From assembly GCA_035570055.1 (NCBI GenBank), contig DATMLM010000056.1, forward strand, positions 1 to 64,000: a stretch of 64,000 bases of DNA. Reading direction: 5' to 3'. The position numbers and the translations under genes are program-made. Below the pieces are notes generated by a model. That model was not told the DNA's origin. It saw nothing but the letters and a program-made list of their open reading frames with translations, and searched no databases. Positions 16,965 to 25,366 of this stretch are shown one piece after another. The number at the start of each line of letters is the position of its first letter. Positions within the stretch are counted from its first letter, which is position 1. The DNA comes from DASRDS01 sp035570055 (GTDB lineage: Bacteria > Gemmatimonadota > Gemmatimonadetes > Gemmatimonadales > Gemmatimonadaceae).

Positions 16965-18854
16965 ATGCGACACCGTTGGATTTTGCTGCTGGGGTTAGCG
17001 GCGCCGAGTTTGATGGCCGATCCTCCGGCGCGAGTGGGCCGGTTGAATCTGATCCAAGGCACCGTCTCGTTCCGCGCGTCGGGCGTGGATGAGTGGGCAA
17101 TCGCCCAACCCAACCGACCGCTGACGACCGGCGATCGACTCTGGACCGACGAGAACTCCCGGGCGGAGGTCCACGTCGGTGCGACCGCGATTCGTCTCTC
17201 GGCGCAAACGGAGCTCGACTTCGTGAACGTCGACGACAACACCCTGCAGATGCGCCTGGCCTCCGGCACGGCGACGATCCGCATTCGGTCGGTCGACGAT
17301 GGACAAGTCTACGAGATCGACTCACCAAACAGCGCCATCACCTTTGGGCGGCCCGGCGAGTACCGCGTCGACGTCAACCCCGATGGCACGCTGTCGACCG
17401 TTCGCGTGTGGAACGGTGGCGTCGAGGTGACCGCCGCCGGGTCGTCGTTCGAGGTCAATGCCCACCAAGTCGCATCGGTGAAGGGCACGGACTCGCCGAC
17501 CTATGATCTCACCGACATAGGCGCCCCCGACGATTGGGATCAGTGGTGCCTTTCCCGCGATCACCGCGAGGACGGATCGGTCTCGGTCCGGTATGTCTCG
17601 CGCGAGATGCCCGGGTATGAGGACCTCGACCAGTACGGCCACTGGACGTACGTCGACGGGTACGGGAACGTGTGGGTTCCCGATCACGTTGGACCGGGTT
17701 GGGCTCCGTATCACACCGGTCGCTGGGTGTGGGTCGACCCGTGGGGTTGGTCGTGGGTCGATGAGGCACCGTGGGGTTATGCCCCGTATCACTACGGCCG
17801 CTGGGCGTACGCCGGCGGGAATTGGTTCTGGTGCCCGAATCCAAATCCGGGTCCCGCGGTTGTCGTCGTCGCGCGGCCCGTATACGCGCCGGCGTTGGTG
17901 GCCTTCGTCGGCGGCGGTGGCTGGCACGTTGGCGTCGCCGTCGGTGGTGGCGGTAGCGTGGGCTGGGTCGCGCTCGGCGTGGGCGAAGTCTATCACCCGC
18001 CGTATGCGGTGAGTGACAACTACGTGCATCAGGTGAACGTCGTGAACAACACGACCGTGATCAATAACAACACCACGGTCATCAATAATTACAACACGAC
18101 GAATACCACGAACATTACGAACTATCGCAATGCGGGTGCGCCGGGCGCGGTGACGGCGGTGCCGCAGAACGCGATGGCGAGTGGGGCGTCGGTGTCGAAG
18201 GCGGCAGTGCCGGTGACGTCGCAGCAGCTCGCGAGCGCTCCGGTCAACGGAACGGCTCCGCCGACGGGTACAGTGCCGCAGAAGTCAGCCGTGATGGGTA
18301 GCACTGCCGCGGCGGCAAGCGTCAAAGCACCGCCGGCCGCGGTGGAGAATCGAGCGGTCGTCGCGAAGACCGCGCCGCCTGCTGCTGCTGTGCCATTTGC
18401 TCAGAAGCAACAGGCGCTCGCCGAGAATGGCGGCAAGCCGTTAGCGCCGGCGCAGGAGAATCAGCTGCGTCAGAGCGCTCCGCAGCATCAGTCGCTCATC
18501 AAACCGGCGGCGAACACGAACGGTGGCACGCTCAAGCCTGCTCGCGAGGGTCTCGCGGCTGCGCAGCCGGTGCAGGCGGGTAACAATGGGTTCGTGGATC
18601 GGCCGGCCAAGACCCAGACGCTGGCGGCGGCAAAGCCAGTGGGGCAACCGGCAACTGCTTCGCGTGTCCCGCAGCCGCCGGAGCGCAATGGAACGCCAGC
18701 GGTCAAGTCGGTGGAGTCGAAACCGGAGACCGCGGCGAAGCCGGAATCTGAAGACAAGCCGGCTCCCGCTCCAAAGCCCAAGAACAAGAAGCCTAAGAAG
18801 GCGCCGCCTCCTCCTAAAGAAGAGGAGAAGAAGCCCGAGAAGGGGCGTGGCTAG
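16965..18854 (+). CDS. Secreted FecR-domain / DUF6600 protein with Asn-Thr-rich and Pro-Lys-rich tails
   Basis: A 629-residue exported protein of unknown role. I chose the ATG at 16965 because GGAGG (16955-16959) lies 5 bases upstream and the product begins with a signal peptide (MRHRWILLLGLAAPSLMA). Residues about 25-170 resemble a FecR domain (LIQGTVSFR, GDRLWTDENSRAEV). Residues about 185-330 are Trp/Tyr/Gly-rich with WTYVDGYGNVWVPD and WGWSWVDEAPWGYAPYHYGRW, the DUF6600 pattern. A segment built almost only of Asn, Thr, Val and Ile follows (codons at about 18034-18126). The rest is low-complexity Ala/Pro/Lys, ending in a Pro-Glu-Lys tail. Such tails suggest a surface or wall-associated, disordered protein. 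The stop overlaps the next gene's GTG. Confidence 0.85.
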   Translation: MRHRWILLLGLAAPSLMADPPARVGRLNLIQGTVSFRASGVDEWAIAQPNRPLTTGDRLWTDENSRAEVHVGATAIRLSAQTELDFVNVDDNTLQMRLASGTATIRIRSVDDGQVYEIDSPNSAITFGRPGEYRVDVNPDGTLSTVRVWNGGVEVTAAGSSFEVNAHQVASVKGTDSPTYDLTDIGAPDDWDQWCLSRDHREDGSVSVRYVSREMPGYEDLDQYGHWTYVDGYGNVWVPDHVGPGWAPYHTGRWVWVDPWGWSWVDEAPWGYAPYHYGRWAYAGGNWFWCPNPNPGPAVVVVARPVYAPALVAFVGGGGWHVGVAVGGGGSVGWVALGVGEVYHPPYAVSDNYVHQVNVVNNTTVINNNTTVINNYNTTNTTNITNYRNAGAPGAVTAVPQNAMASGASVSKAAVPVTSQQLASAPVNGTAPPTGTVPQKSAVMGSTAAAASVKAPPAAVENRAVVAKTAPPAAAVPFAQKQQALAENGGKPLAPAQENQLRQSAPQHQSLIKPAANTNGGTLKPAREGLAAAQPVQAGNNGFVDRPAKTQTLAAAKPVGQPATASRVPQPPERNGTPAVKSVESKPETAAKPESEDKPAPAPKPKNKKPKKAPPPPKEEEKKPEKGRG

Positions 18855-20220
18855 TCGCTTCCAACCGTACCTCGCGTGGCCGTTCGTCTGCGTCCTCATG
18901 GGATGCGTGACGGGCGGCCACGCGCCGCTTCAGGCCCTCGATCGCCTGACGTTTGGTCCGCGGCCAGGCGACGTTGACTCGGTGAGTCGCGTTGGCATCA
19001 AGCGGTGGATCGATGCGCAGCTGCATCCGGATCGAATCAGTGATGCAGCCACCGATCGCGTGCTGGCGAAATTCCCCGCCGAGTCAATGCATACCGCCGA
19101 TCTCGCGCGCGTCTATGTGTTGCCGCAAGAGCTCCGGAACCAACGCACTCGCTATCCCTCCCCGCCGGACTCGGCGCAACGCCACGACGATTCGGTCGCG
19201 CTCAAACAAGCCGACGCGGCCTCCAACAGAATTCTGACGGATCTTCAAGCGTCACGCGTGGCGCGGGCCGTGGGGAGTCAGCGGCAGCTCCTCGAAGTCA
19301 TGACCGACTTCTGGGAGAATCATTTCTCGATCTATTCGGGAAAGGGACCGGAGCGATATCTGCTCGTCGATTTTGATCGCGACGTAGTGAGGCCGCATGC
19401 CCTCGGCAAATTCCGCGATCTGCTCGGCGCCGTCGCCCACAGTCCAGCGATGCTCTACTATCTCGACAACTGGGACTCCGGCGCCGAACCCACGCGGCCG
19501 TTGTTGGTGGGCAACGCAAGGCGAAAGGGCCATGGGCTGAACGAGAACTACGGCCGCGAGCTCCTCGAGCTGCACACCCTCGGCGTCGATGGTGGCTACA
19601 CGCAGCAAGACGTGATCGACGTCGCGCGAGCGTTCACCGGGTGGACGATCCTGGATCCCGAGCACGTTGGCCAGTTCGAGTTCCGTCCGGAGTGGCATGA
19701 TGCCGGACCAAAGATGGTCTTGGGCCATGCTTTGCCCGCCGGGCAGGGGCTCGCGGACGGCGAGGCCGTGCTCGACATCGTCGCCCGGCATCCGGCGACC
19801 GCCCGATTTATTGCACGAAAACTGTGCGTGAGATTTGTCAGTGACAGCCCACCACCGGCCGTCGTCGACCGGGCCGCGGCGACGTTCAGGCGAACCGATG
19901 GCGACATGCGAGAAGTCGTGAGGACAATCGTGACGTCCCATGAGTTCTATGCCGCTGTGACGAGCCGCACCAAAGTGAAGAGTCCGTTCGAGTTCGTTGT
20001 CAGCGCCTTCCGAGCGATGAACGCTCCTCCTGACACCACTCCGCGAGCCGCGCAAACGGTGGGCAACCTCGGGGAGCCCTTGTTTGGGCACGTGGCGCCC
20101 AATGGGTACCCGGAAACGGGCGATGAGTGGATGAACGCCGGGGCCTTGCTCAATCGTGTTAAATTTGTCTTGGGCCTCAAGGCCCCAGTTCTCGAAACAC
20201 CCGAATTCCAGCGTCGATGA
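18847..20220 (+). CDS. DUF1800-family lipoprotein
   Basis: A 457-residue protein of the widespread but uncharacterised DUF1800 family. The open frame extends far upstream, but that part is Arg/Ser-rich and antisense-like, being an alternative frame of the FecR gene. I place the start at GTG 18847, behind GAGAAGGGG and overlapping the FecR stop by 8 bases. The product then begins with a lipoprotein signal whose lipobox is LMGC (Cys20). Family marks are LDRLTFGPRPGDV, the EVMTDFWENHFSIY segment, and ENYGRELLELHTLGVDGGY followed by DVIDVARAFTGW. In many genomes DUF1800 is paired with a DUF1501 gene; none is present here. Function unknown. Confidence 0.85.
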   Translation: MASRFQPYLAWPFVCVLMGCVTGGHAPLQALDRLTFGPRPGDVDSVSRVGIKRWIDAQLHPDRISDAATDRVLAKFPAESMHTADLARVYVLPQELRNQRTRYPSPPDSAQRHDDSVALKQADAASNRILTDLQASRVARAVGSQRQLLEVMTDFWENHFSIYSGKGPERYLLVDFDRDVVRPHALGKFRDLLGAVAHSPAMLYYLDNWDSGAEPTRPLLVGNARRKGHGLNENYGRELLELHTLGVDGGYTQQDVIDVARAFTGWTILDPEHVGQFEFRPEWHDAGPKMVLGHALPAGQGLADGEAVLDIVARHPATARFIARKLCVRFVSDSPPPAVVDRAAATFRRTDGDMREVVRTIVTSHEFYAAVTSRTKVKSPFEFVVSAFRAMNAPPDTTPRAAQTVGNLGEPLFGHVAPNGYPETGDEWMNAGALLNRVKFVLGLKAPVLETPEFQRR

Positions 20221-20342
20221 CACAGGCGTCCGAATAGATGGACAGAATCGCGGGTGTGATTTGCTATAAGTAGTTGAAATAACTATATTTACATGGTGGC
20301 ACGTTCCTCGCTCTCTGATATGGTGAGAGTCCGGAGGATTCT

Positions 20343-21851
20343 ATGTGGCGGAATGCGTTGGTACTTGTGGCGATGGTGGCGGGAGTGGCGGCGGCGCAGG
20401 ATGCGTCTACCAGCCCAGAGACAGCATCGCCGAACGCTGGACCCGGTGATCCGGCAGTCCGCGTCACGCTGAACAGCAACAGCGTATATGACCGCGGCGA
20501 CCGCGCCCGCGTGTTCGTAAAGGTTCGTGATGATGGTTTCGTCGTGGTGCTGCAAGCGACGCCCGACGGCCGGGTACGGCCGTTGTTCCCAGCCGACCCG
20601 AATGAGCCCAATCATATCGCGGCCGGCACCAAGTTCGAAGTGCGCTCGCACGACGACGGCGAGGCTTTCCGAGTGACGGAGACGCACGGGACCGGCATGG
20701 TCTACGTCGCGTTCTCGGCTGAGCCGTTCAAGTTCGACAACTTCATGACCGGCGATCACTGGGATCAGGACGCTTTTCCTGATAGCGGTGTGACCGGGCA
20801 CGAAGAACAGGTCATGACCGACATCGTGCAGCAGATGGCGACGGGCGCCCATTTCGATTACGACTTGGCCTCCTATCGCATCGCGCCGCCGTTCCGTCGG
20901 GATCAGGCGTATGCGGACAACGGTGGGAGCTACGACAACAGCGGCTACTATGACGGTACCGCTGCTAGCGCCTACTATCCGCCGCCGGTCGTCGTTGCGA
21001 CCTACGGGCCGAGCCCGTGGTGGTGGGGTGCTTCGTACTACGATCCGTATGATCCGTTTTGGGGCTACTACCCGTACGCGGGTTGGGGCTGGGGTGGTGG
21101 GTTCGGGTTTGGCCTCGGCTTTGGCTTCGGCGGCTATGGGTGCTGGGGCTGCGGGTTCTACGGTGGTGGGCCTGGCTTCTATCACCGTCCCGGTTGGGGC
21201 GTTGGGTATCACCCGTGGGGTGGCATAGGGTATCGCGGCGTGGGCTATGCGTCGACCGGAGTGTTTGGTGGTCGTGCGCTCGGCGGGCCTGGCGTCACCG
21301 GGTATCGCGGTCGCTTCGGCGGTAGCGCGGCTATCGGTTCACGCTCCGTGTTCTCGAGTGCCAGCTTGTCGGCGCACGGCGGTTTCGTCGGCAATCGTGC
21401 CGTGGGGAGCCGTACGGTATTCCCCCAGACTGCTGGGCGTTCGGCGCCGGTCCCTGCGAATACAGGGCGCGTGATGACACCGAATGGCGGTGGTGCCATC
21501 GGCTCGCGGGTTACCGCTAGCCGTGTGCCTTCAGCGGCGCCGGCTGGTGGCGGCTTCCAAGCCGGACACCCCGGTTACTCGTCGCCGGGTTACGGCGCCG
21601 GGTCACGCGCTCCGATGCCGGTTGCACATCGGGTCGCGCCTTCGGCCGGTGGCGGTGCGCAGCCGTATGATCGCACCCAGAGCGCCCCGCGCAGTGGTGG
21701 CGGCGGTGGTGGCTCGCCCCATAGCGGCGGCAGTGCGCCGCACGGCAGCAGTGGCGGTGGCGGCTCGCATGCGCACTACAGCTCCGGCGGTGGCGGCCAC
21801 GGTGGTGGTGGTGGCGGCGGCCATGGCGGTGGCGGCGGACACCACCGCTAA
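20343..21851 (+). CDS. Secreted DUF4384-like protein with Gly/His-rich tail
   Basis: A 502-residue exported protein. GGAGGA (20333-20338) sits 4 bases before the ATG, and a signal peptide ends at GVAAAQ. Residues about 40-140 resemble DUF4384 (VYDRGDRARVFVKVRDDGFVVVLQ, DGRVRPLFP, GTGMVYVAFS). The middle is Tyr/Gly/Trp-rich with repeated GYY, GWGWGGGFGFG and GYG units. The last 80 residues are Gly, Ser and His. The composition suggests a surface or matrix protein, possibly metal-binding through the His-Gly tail; that is inference. The upstream gap (20221-20342) is AT-rich, with TATAAG at about 20264 and the small repeat TAGTTgaaatAACTA. It shares its Trp/Tyr/Gly-rich style with the FecR/DUF6600 protein two genes upstream. 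Confidence 0.8.
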   Translation: MWRNALVLVAMVAGVAAAQDASTSPETASPNAGPGDPAVRVTLNSNSVYDRGDRARVFVKVRDDGFVVVLQATPDGRVRPLFPADPNEPNHIAAGTKFEVRSHDDGEAFRVTETHGTGMVYVAFSAEPFKFDNFMTGDHWDQDAFPDSGVTGHEEQVMTDIVQQMATGAHFDYDLASYRIAPPFRRDQAYADNGGSYDNSGYYDGTAASAYYPPPVVVATYGPSPWWWGASYYDPYDPFWGYYPYAGWGWGGGFGFGLGFGFGGYGCWGCGFYGGGPGFYHRPGWGVGYHPWGGIGYRGVGYASTGVFGGRALGGPGVTGYRGRFGGSAAIGSRSVFSSASLSAHGGFVGNRAVGSRTVFPQTAGRSAPVPANTGRVMTPNGGGAIGSRVTASRVPSAAPAGGGFQAGHPGYSSPGYGAGSRAPMPVAHRVAPSAGGGAQPYDRTQSAPRSGGGGGGSPHSGGSAPHGSSGGGGSHAHYSSGGGGHGGGGGGGHGGGGGHHR

Positions 21852-21909
21852 ACACTCCTCGGCGCTTCGCGCCTCGTCGCCCTAACGGGCGAACGCCGAA
21901 GGGATCCAG

Positions 21910-21946
21910 AGGGGGCAGTGCAGCTAGGCACAGTGCACTGCCCCCT
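21910..21946 (+). terminator. Terminator-like hairpin, copy 1
   Basis: A perfect 13-base stem (AGGGGGCAGTGCA paired with TGCACTGCCCCCT) with an 11-base loop, GCTAGGCACAG, followed by TTT. It would terminate transcription from the DUF4384 gene. On the opposite strand it is followed by a purine-rich, non-T tract. Confidence 0.55.
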
Positions 21947-21981
21947 TTTGCGTGCACGGATGCCAGTGGCACGGATGCCAG

Positions 21982-22018
21982 AGGGGGCAGTGCAGCTAGG
22001 TTCAGTGCACTGCCCCCT
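21982..22018 (+). terminator. Terminator-like hairpin, copy 2
   Basis: The same 13-base stem as copy 1. The 11-base loop GCTAGGTTCAG differs from copy 1 at two bases, and TT follows. Keeping both arms perfect while the loop drifts suggests recent duplication or selection for pairing. Confidence 0.5.
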
Positions 22019-22057
22019 TTCGTGCAAGGCGACGAGGCGCGAAGCGCCGAGGAGGCC

Positions 22058-23050
22058 TTACATGCCGAGCACGAGCAGCGTAAAGCTGTCGGGTACCATC
22101 TTGCGCTCCGGCGTGAACTTCGCGCTCACGACATAGACTTTGTGGGTCCTGGGATCCACGGTCATTGTGCGTGCGCCGAGCATGGTCTTCACCGACTCGG
22201 CAAGCGTGAACTTGTCGGGACTATCCTCGTGCACCACGGTCAACGTACCGTCCGCCCCACTCGATGCGAACGCATAGCCAGTTCCAGGATCGAACCCGGC
22301 AGCGTCAACCCCGGGCCCGATGGGGATGCTCGTGATGTACTTCCCGGACGTGTAGTCCGAGATCGCCATGATAGGCGCCCCCTTCGTATTGCACCCACTG
22401 AACAACCGATGGTGCACGCGATCGATGGCGAGACCAGTCGCGCCTTTGCAGGTCCCCAACTCCCACTTGCGCGTAACCTTCATGGCTTGCGCATCAATCT
22501 CGGCAATGTTGCCATCTTCCTCGAGATTGACGTACAGCTTCCCATCGCCGGCCGTGACGCCGAACTCCGGCCCTGCGCCGAGGTCGATGTTGCCAATGAC
22601 CTTGCCAGTCTGCGCATCGACCGCCGTCGCACTCTTGGAGTCGCCATTGAACGAGAACACGCGCTTCGAAGCGGGATCATAGAGCACGGCATCCGCATCG
22701 AGCTGCCCCTTCGCCGTGCCGAGCACCGCGAGTGTCTTGAGATCGAACATGGTGATGGTACTATCGGTGCCCGAGGTCGCGAAGCCATGACCGAACTCGT
22801 AGGCGAACGCAATGCCATGCGCGCGCGACATGCCAGGGATCTCGCCGAGCACCTTCCCCGTCTCCGGATCAATGACTTGGATGCGAGTCTGGCGAGCGAC
22901 GAACAGGCGATGGCCGGCCGTGTCGAACGCCACATAGTCCCATCCGCCCGTGCCGCCGATCGTGTAGGTCGCGAGCACATGATAGCCGGGCGGTGCGGCC
23001 AATAGGCCGAGCGCCGGCGCGAGGAAGCGAAGTGCGCCTGCCAAACGCAT
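22058..23050 (-). CDS. Secreted YVTN/YncE-like beta-propeller protein
   Basis: A 330-residue exported protein made of repeated beta-propeller blades, each with a pattern like VYDPASKRVFSFNGDSKS or VIDPETGKVLGEI. About seven blades of roughly 40 residues follow an N-terminal signal peptide (MRLAGALRFLAPALGLLAAP). YVTN/YncE-type propellers usually act as periplasmic or surface binding scaffolds and have no fixed catalytic residues, and none is visible. The start overlaps the longest possible reading of the divergent glycosyltransferase gene. Its stop lies 3 bases from the nested repeat. Binding partner unknown. Confidence 0.85.
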   Translation of the reverse strand: MRLAGALRFLAPALGLLAAPPGYHVLATYTIGGTGGWDYVAFDTAGHRLFVARQTRIQVIDPETGKVLGEIPGMSRAHGIAFAYEFGHGFATSGTDSTITMFDLKTLAVLGTAKGQLDADAVLYDPASKRVFSFNGDSKSATAVDAQTGKVIGNIDLGAGPEFGVTAGDGKLYVNLEEDGNIAEIDAQAMKVTRKWELGTCKGATGLAIDRVHHRLFSGCNTKGAPIMAISDYTSGKYITSIPIGPGVDAAGFDPGTGYAFASSGADGTLTVVHEDSPDKFTLAESVKTMLGARTMTVDPRTHKVYVVSAKFTPERKMVPDSFTLLVLGM

Positions 23051-24429
23051 TAAATCTCCGTGGTCTTGGGGGTGGTGTTTCGGCTGCGATAGTGCTCGGT
23101 GTGGCCCTGCGCGTGGGTCGGTGGATGATAAATGAGCCGATCTGGCTCGATGAAGCTATGCTCTCGCTCGGCGTCATTCATCGCCCACTCGGCGCTGTAC
23201 TATTGTCGCCACTCCCTTACGGGCAGATTACACCGCCAGGATTTCTGCTCGCGCAATGGATCAGCGTGTCGTTGCTCGGCACCAGCGGCCGCGTGCTGCG
23301 CCTCATGCCGCTCCTGGCGTCCCTCGCCTCGTTGCCTCTCTTCACGCAACTCGCCCGCCGGGTGCTGCGCGATGACAGACTCGTCGTGGCGGCCGTCTGG
23401 TTGTTCGCTTGCAACCGTGCACTGGTTACGTACGCGGCTGAGGCGAAACCCTACGCATGGGACGTCACGATCGCGATTGCGCTCATGCTCGCCATCGACT
23501 GCCGCCCACTCATCGCGGGCACGCTGGGCGCGGTGCTCGTGTGGTGCTCATATCCCGCGGTCATCGTGCTCGCCGCGCTCGCGATCGTACGCCGACGCCT
23601 CTCGGTCATCATGGTATGGACACTCAGCGCCGCACCGGCAATATGGATCGCTGAGCATAGGCTGAGCCCCAATGATCGCGAGTACTTGCATCGGTTTTGG
23701 AGCGATGGGTTTTGGCGTACATGGAGCTGGCCACTCACGCAGCCAGCGCACGTGCTCGACACGCTCTTGCGAGTGCCGCCGGGCATCGTGTGGCTCATCG
23801 CGATACTCGTCGGACTGTGGTTTCTGCCACGCCGCGGCGTCATGATGCCGATCGTAGTGGCGATCGGTGCAGCCGCGGCGGGACTGTATCCATTGTCCGA
23901 CCGCCTCGCGCTCTACTTGCTGCCGAGCGTCCTGCTCGCGATTGCGGCCGGCCCGAGGTGGATCGTCGTGGTCCTTGTCGCGATCCAAGGTGTCGAGGCG
24001 CTGTTTCCCGAGCATCACGAAGACATGCGCACGGTTGCCACGGCCCTGGCGCGGGTGCGTCGTCCCGGTGATGCCGTGTACGTCTACTACGGCGCACTGC
24101 CAACGTTCGAGTACTACGCAGACACGACGGGAATAACACGGGGCGGATGCCATCGGACAGATTGGCCGGCCTATCTCCAGGAGCTCGCCGCACTGCGCGG
24201 TCGCCATCGCGTCTGGCTCGTTGTCGCCCACGAATTCGAGGGCAACGGCGTGCGCGAAGATTCGTTGCTCGTTCGCTACCTGAACGCAACAGGCCGTGCG
24301 TACCTCACAATACCGGCGCGCTCGGCGTTCGCTTCGCTATATGACCTGAGTGATGCCCCGAATGCGGTTGAGACGCAGGCGCCGCGCTCTACCCATGCGC
24401 CTCAGCCGAACCTCGGTTGTCGAAGCTGA
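22993..24429 (+). CDS. Membrane glycosyltransferase, GT39/PMT-like
   Basis: Up to 478 residues, with about ten hydrophobic helices. It shows the mark of lipid-phosphate-sugar-dependent glycosyltransferases: an early loop with PIWLDEAMLS after the first helix, where the acidic pair is catalytic in GT-C enzymes. It would transfer a sugar from a polyprenyl carrier to a surface acceptor on the periplasmic side. The start is uncertain. GTG 22993 gives the longest product but overlaps the beta-propeller gene's signal peptide on the other strand; GTG 23092 or 23101 would avoid that, though neither has a clear ribosome-binding site. It lies just upstream of the exopolysaccharide locus and may serve it. 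Acceptor and sugar are unknown. Confidence 0.75.
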   Translation: MRPIGRAPARGSEVRLPNALNLRGLGGGVSAAIVLGVALRVGRWMINEPIWLDEAMLSLGVIHRPLGAVLLSPLPYGQITPPGFLLAQWISVSLLGTSGRVLRLMPLLASLASLPLFTQLARRVLRDDRLVVAAVWLFACNRALVTYAAEAKPYAWDVTIAIALMLAIDCRPLIAGTLGAVLVWCSYPAVIVLAALAIVRRRLSVIMVWTLSAAPAIWIAEHRLSPNDREYLHRFWSDGFWRTWSWPLTQPAHVLDTLLRVPPGIVWLIAILVGLWFLPRRGVMMPIVVAIGAAAAGLYPLSDRLALYLLPSVLLAIAAGPRWIVVVLVAIQGVEALFPEHHEDMRTVATALARVRRPGDAVYVYYGALPTFEYYADTTGITRGGCHRTDWPAYLQELAALRGRHRVWLVVAHEFEGNGVREDSLLVRYLNATGRAYLTIPARSAFASLYDLSDAPNAVETQAPRSTHAPQPNLGCRS

Positions 24430-24433
24430 TATT

Positions 24434-24449
24434 TGTGATGTGCATCACA
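24434..24449. promoter_or_regulatory. CRP/FNR-family-type operator
   Basis: TGTGATGTGCATCACA is an exact TGTGA-N6-TCACA site, the Escherichia coli CRP consensus. It begins 5 bases after the upstream stop codon and 249 bases before the first gene of the exopolysaccharide locus. The remaining sequence to 24697 holds a smaller repeat (GCAACctGTTGC near 24478) but no clear sigma-70 promoter. Confidence 0.5.
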
Positions 24450-24697
24450 CATTCGCGGCCGCATGTTGTAACGGCGCCGCAACCTGTTGCAGGTGTGCAG
24501 GATAGACAGACGTAACAGCAGCCTTTGGTTAATGCGCGCTGGGAAATGGCCAGGTGCAGGACTTGCTCAAGAAAACCCTGACGATCCAACTCGGCCGACT
24601 CGCTCATATCACTAGACCAAAATGCCGCTATGCATGCGCGGTTCGGTTCGCGTCTTGCGAACACGGCCGAGTACCTGTGCTCACTCAGCGAATCCGC

Positions 24698-25366
24698 ATG
24701 AACCAAATGATTAGATGTATCCCAATGCTCGCGCTCGTGGCTGTCGCTGGCGCCGGGACGGCGGCCTCGCAAAGCAACTTCGCGAACGCCACGCCTGCCC
24801 AAGCCAGCCCGCGCGGGGATACGGTGCTCGGGCAGAGTCGGCTGCAGCCTGGCGATGTCATCCGGCTGCGCATCTGGCGCGAGCCCGACCTCTCCGGTGA
24901 ATTCCCGGTCGACGAGTCCGGGACCGCAGTATTCCCGAAGCTCGGGCCCACCAAGGTCGCCTCAATAACGGCCGACTCGCTCAGGTCCCTGCTGGTGACC
25001 ACGTATGCCCAGTACCTCAGGGATCCCGCGATCGAGGTGACGTTTCTGCGGCGCGTCACCATTCTCGGGGCTGTTAACCACCCGGGCATCTACCCCGTCG
25101 ACCCCACGATGACGGTGCACGACGTATTCGCACTGGCGGGGGGCACATTGCCGAACGGCAACCCGAAGCATTTCCAACTGCGCCGGTCCGGCCAGAATAT
25201 CGACGTCGATTTCTCGCAGGACACGCCGATCGGCCGGACCACGATTCGGTCCGGCGACGAGCTCTACGTGCCGGAGCGCAGTTGGTTCTCGCGCAACGGT
25301 ATTTACGTCATCGGTGGCGTGATTACGGCCACCGCCATTGTCGTCTCGACGCTGATCCGATACTAA
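24698..25366 (+). CDS. Wza-like polysaccharide export protein (outer-membrane exporter family)
   Basis: A 222-residue periplasmic/outer-membrane component for polymer export. After a signal peptide (MNQMIRCIPMLALVAVAGAG) comes the Poly_export domain (QPGDVIRLRIWREPDLSGEFPVDESG, AVFPKLG), then one SLBB-like domain (VTILGAVNHPGIYPVDP, MTVHDVFALAGG). A hydrophobic helix lies at the C-terminus (YVIGGVITATAIVVSTLIRY). There is no lipobox, unlike E. coli Wza, and it is shorter, so it may pair with another outer-membrane part. I chose ATG 24698 because the in-frame upstream sequence is not signal-like; ATG 24707 is possible. Its stop shares a base with the next ATG (TAATG). Confidence 0.85.
   Translation: MNQMIRCIPMLALVAVAGAGTAASQSNFANATPAQASPRGDTVLGQSRLQPGDVIRLRIWREPDLSGEFPVDESGTAVFPKLGPTKVASITADSLRSLLVTTYAQYLRDPAIEVTFLRRVTILGAVNHPGIYPVDPTMTVHDVFALAGGTLPNGNPKHFQLRRSGQNIDVDFSQDTPIGRTTIRSGDELYVPERSWFSRNGIYVIGGVITATAIVVSTLIRY

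Larger units (their letters stand above)
21855..22054. repeat. Nested inverted-repeat element filling a convergent intergenic gap
   Basis: The outer arms are a perfect 27-base inverted repeat (21855-21881 and 22028-22054). Each arm begins or ends 3 bases from the stop codon of a flanking gene. Each arm can also fold alone through GGCGC-TTC-GCGCC. Inside lie two near-identical hairpins, 72 bases apart, and a short direct repeat, CACGGATGCCAG. Together the parts account for most of the 206-base gap between two convergent genes. It may be a REP/MITE-like element or a compound bidirectional terminator. Confidence 0.8.

Noticed and set aside
15290..17092. A 600-codon open frame antisense to the ABC permease
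   Set aside because: Its composition (Arg, Gln, Asp, His) mirrors the complement of membrane-protein codons, and the true permease covers the same bases.
18020..18130. A possible CRISPR-like or tandem repeat
   Set aside because: The repeats are short, irregular Asn/Thr codons within a reading frame, with no spacers of constant length.
18523..18846. An N-terminal extension of the DUF1800 gene by 108 codons
   Set aside because: The extension is Arg/Ser-rich and out of frame with the FecR tail it overlaps. GTG 18847 gives a lipoprotein signal and a ribosome-binding site.
21680..21850. A possible simple-sequence DNA repeat
   Set aside because: It is the Gly/His/Ser codon bias of the DUF4384 tail, in frame to the stop, not an independent repeat.
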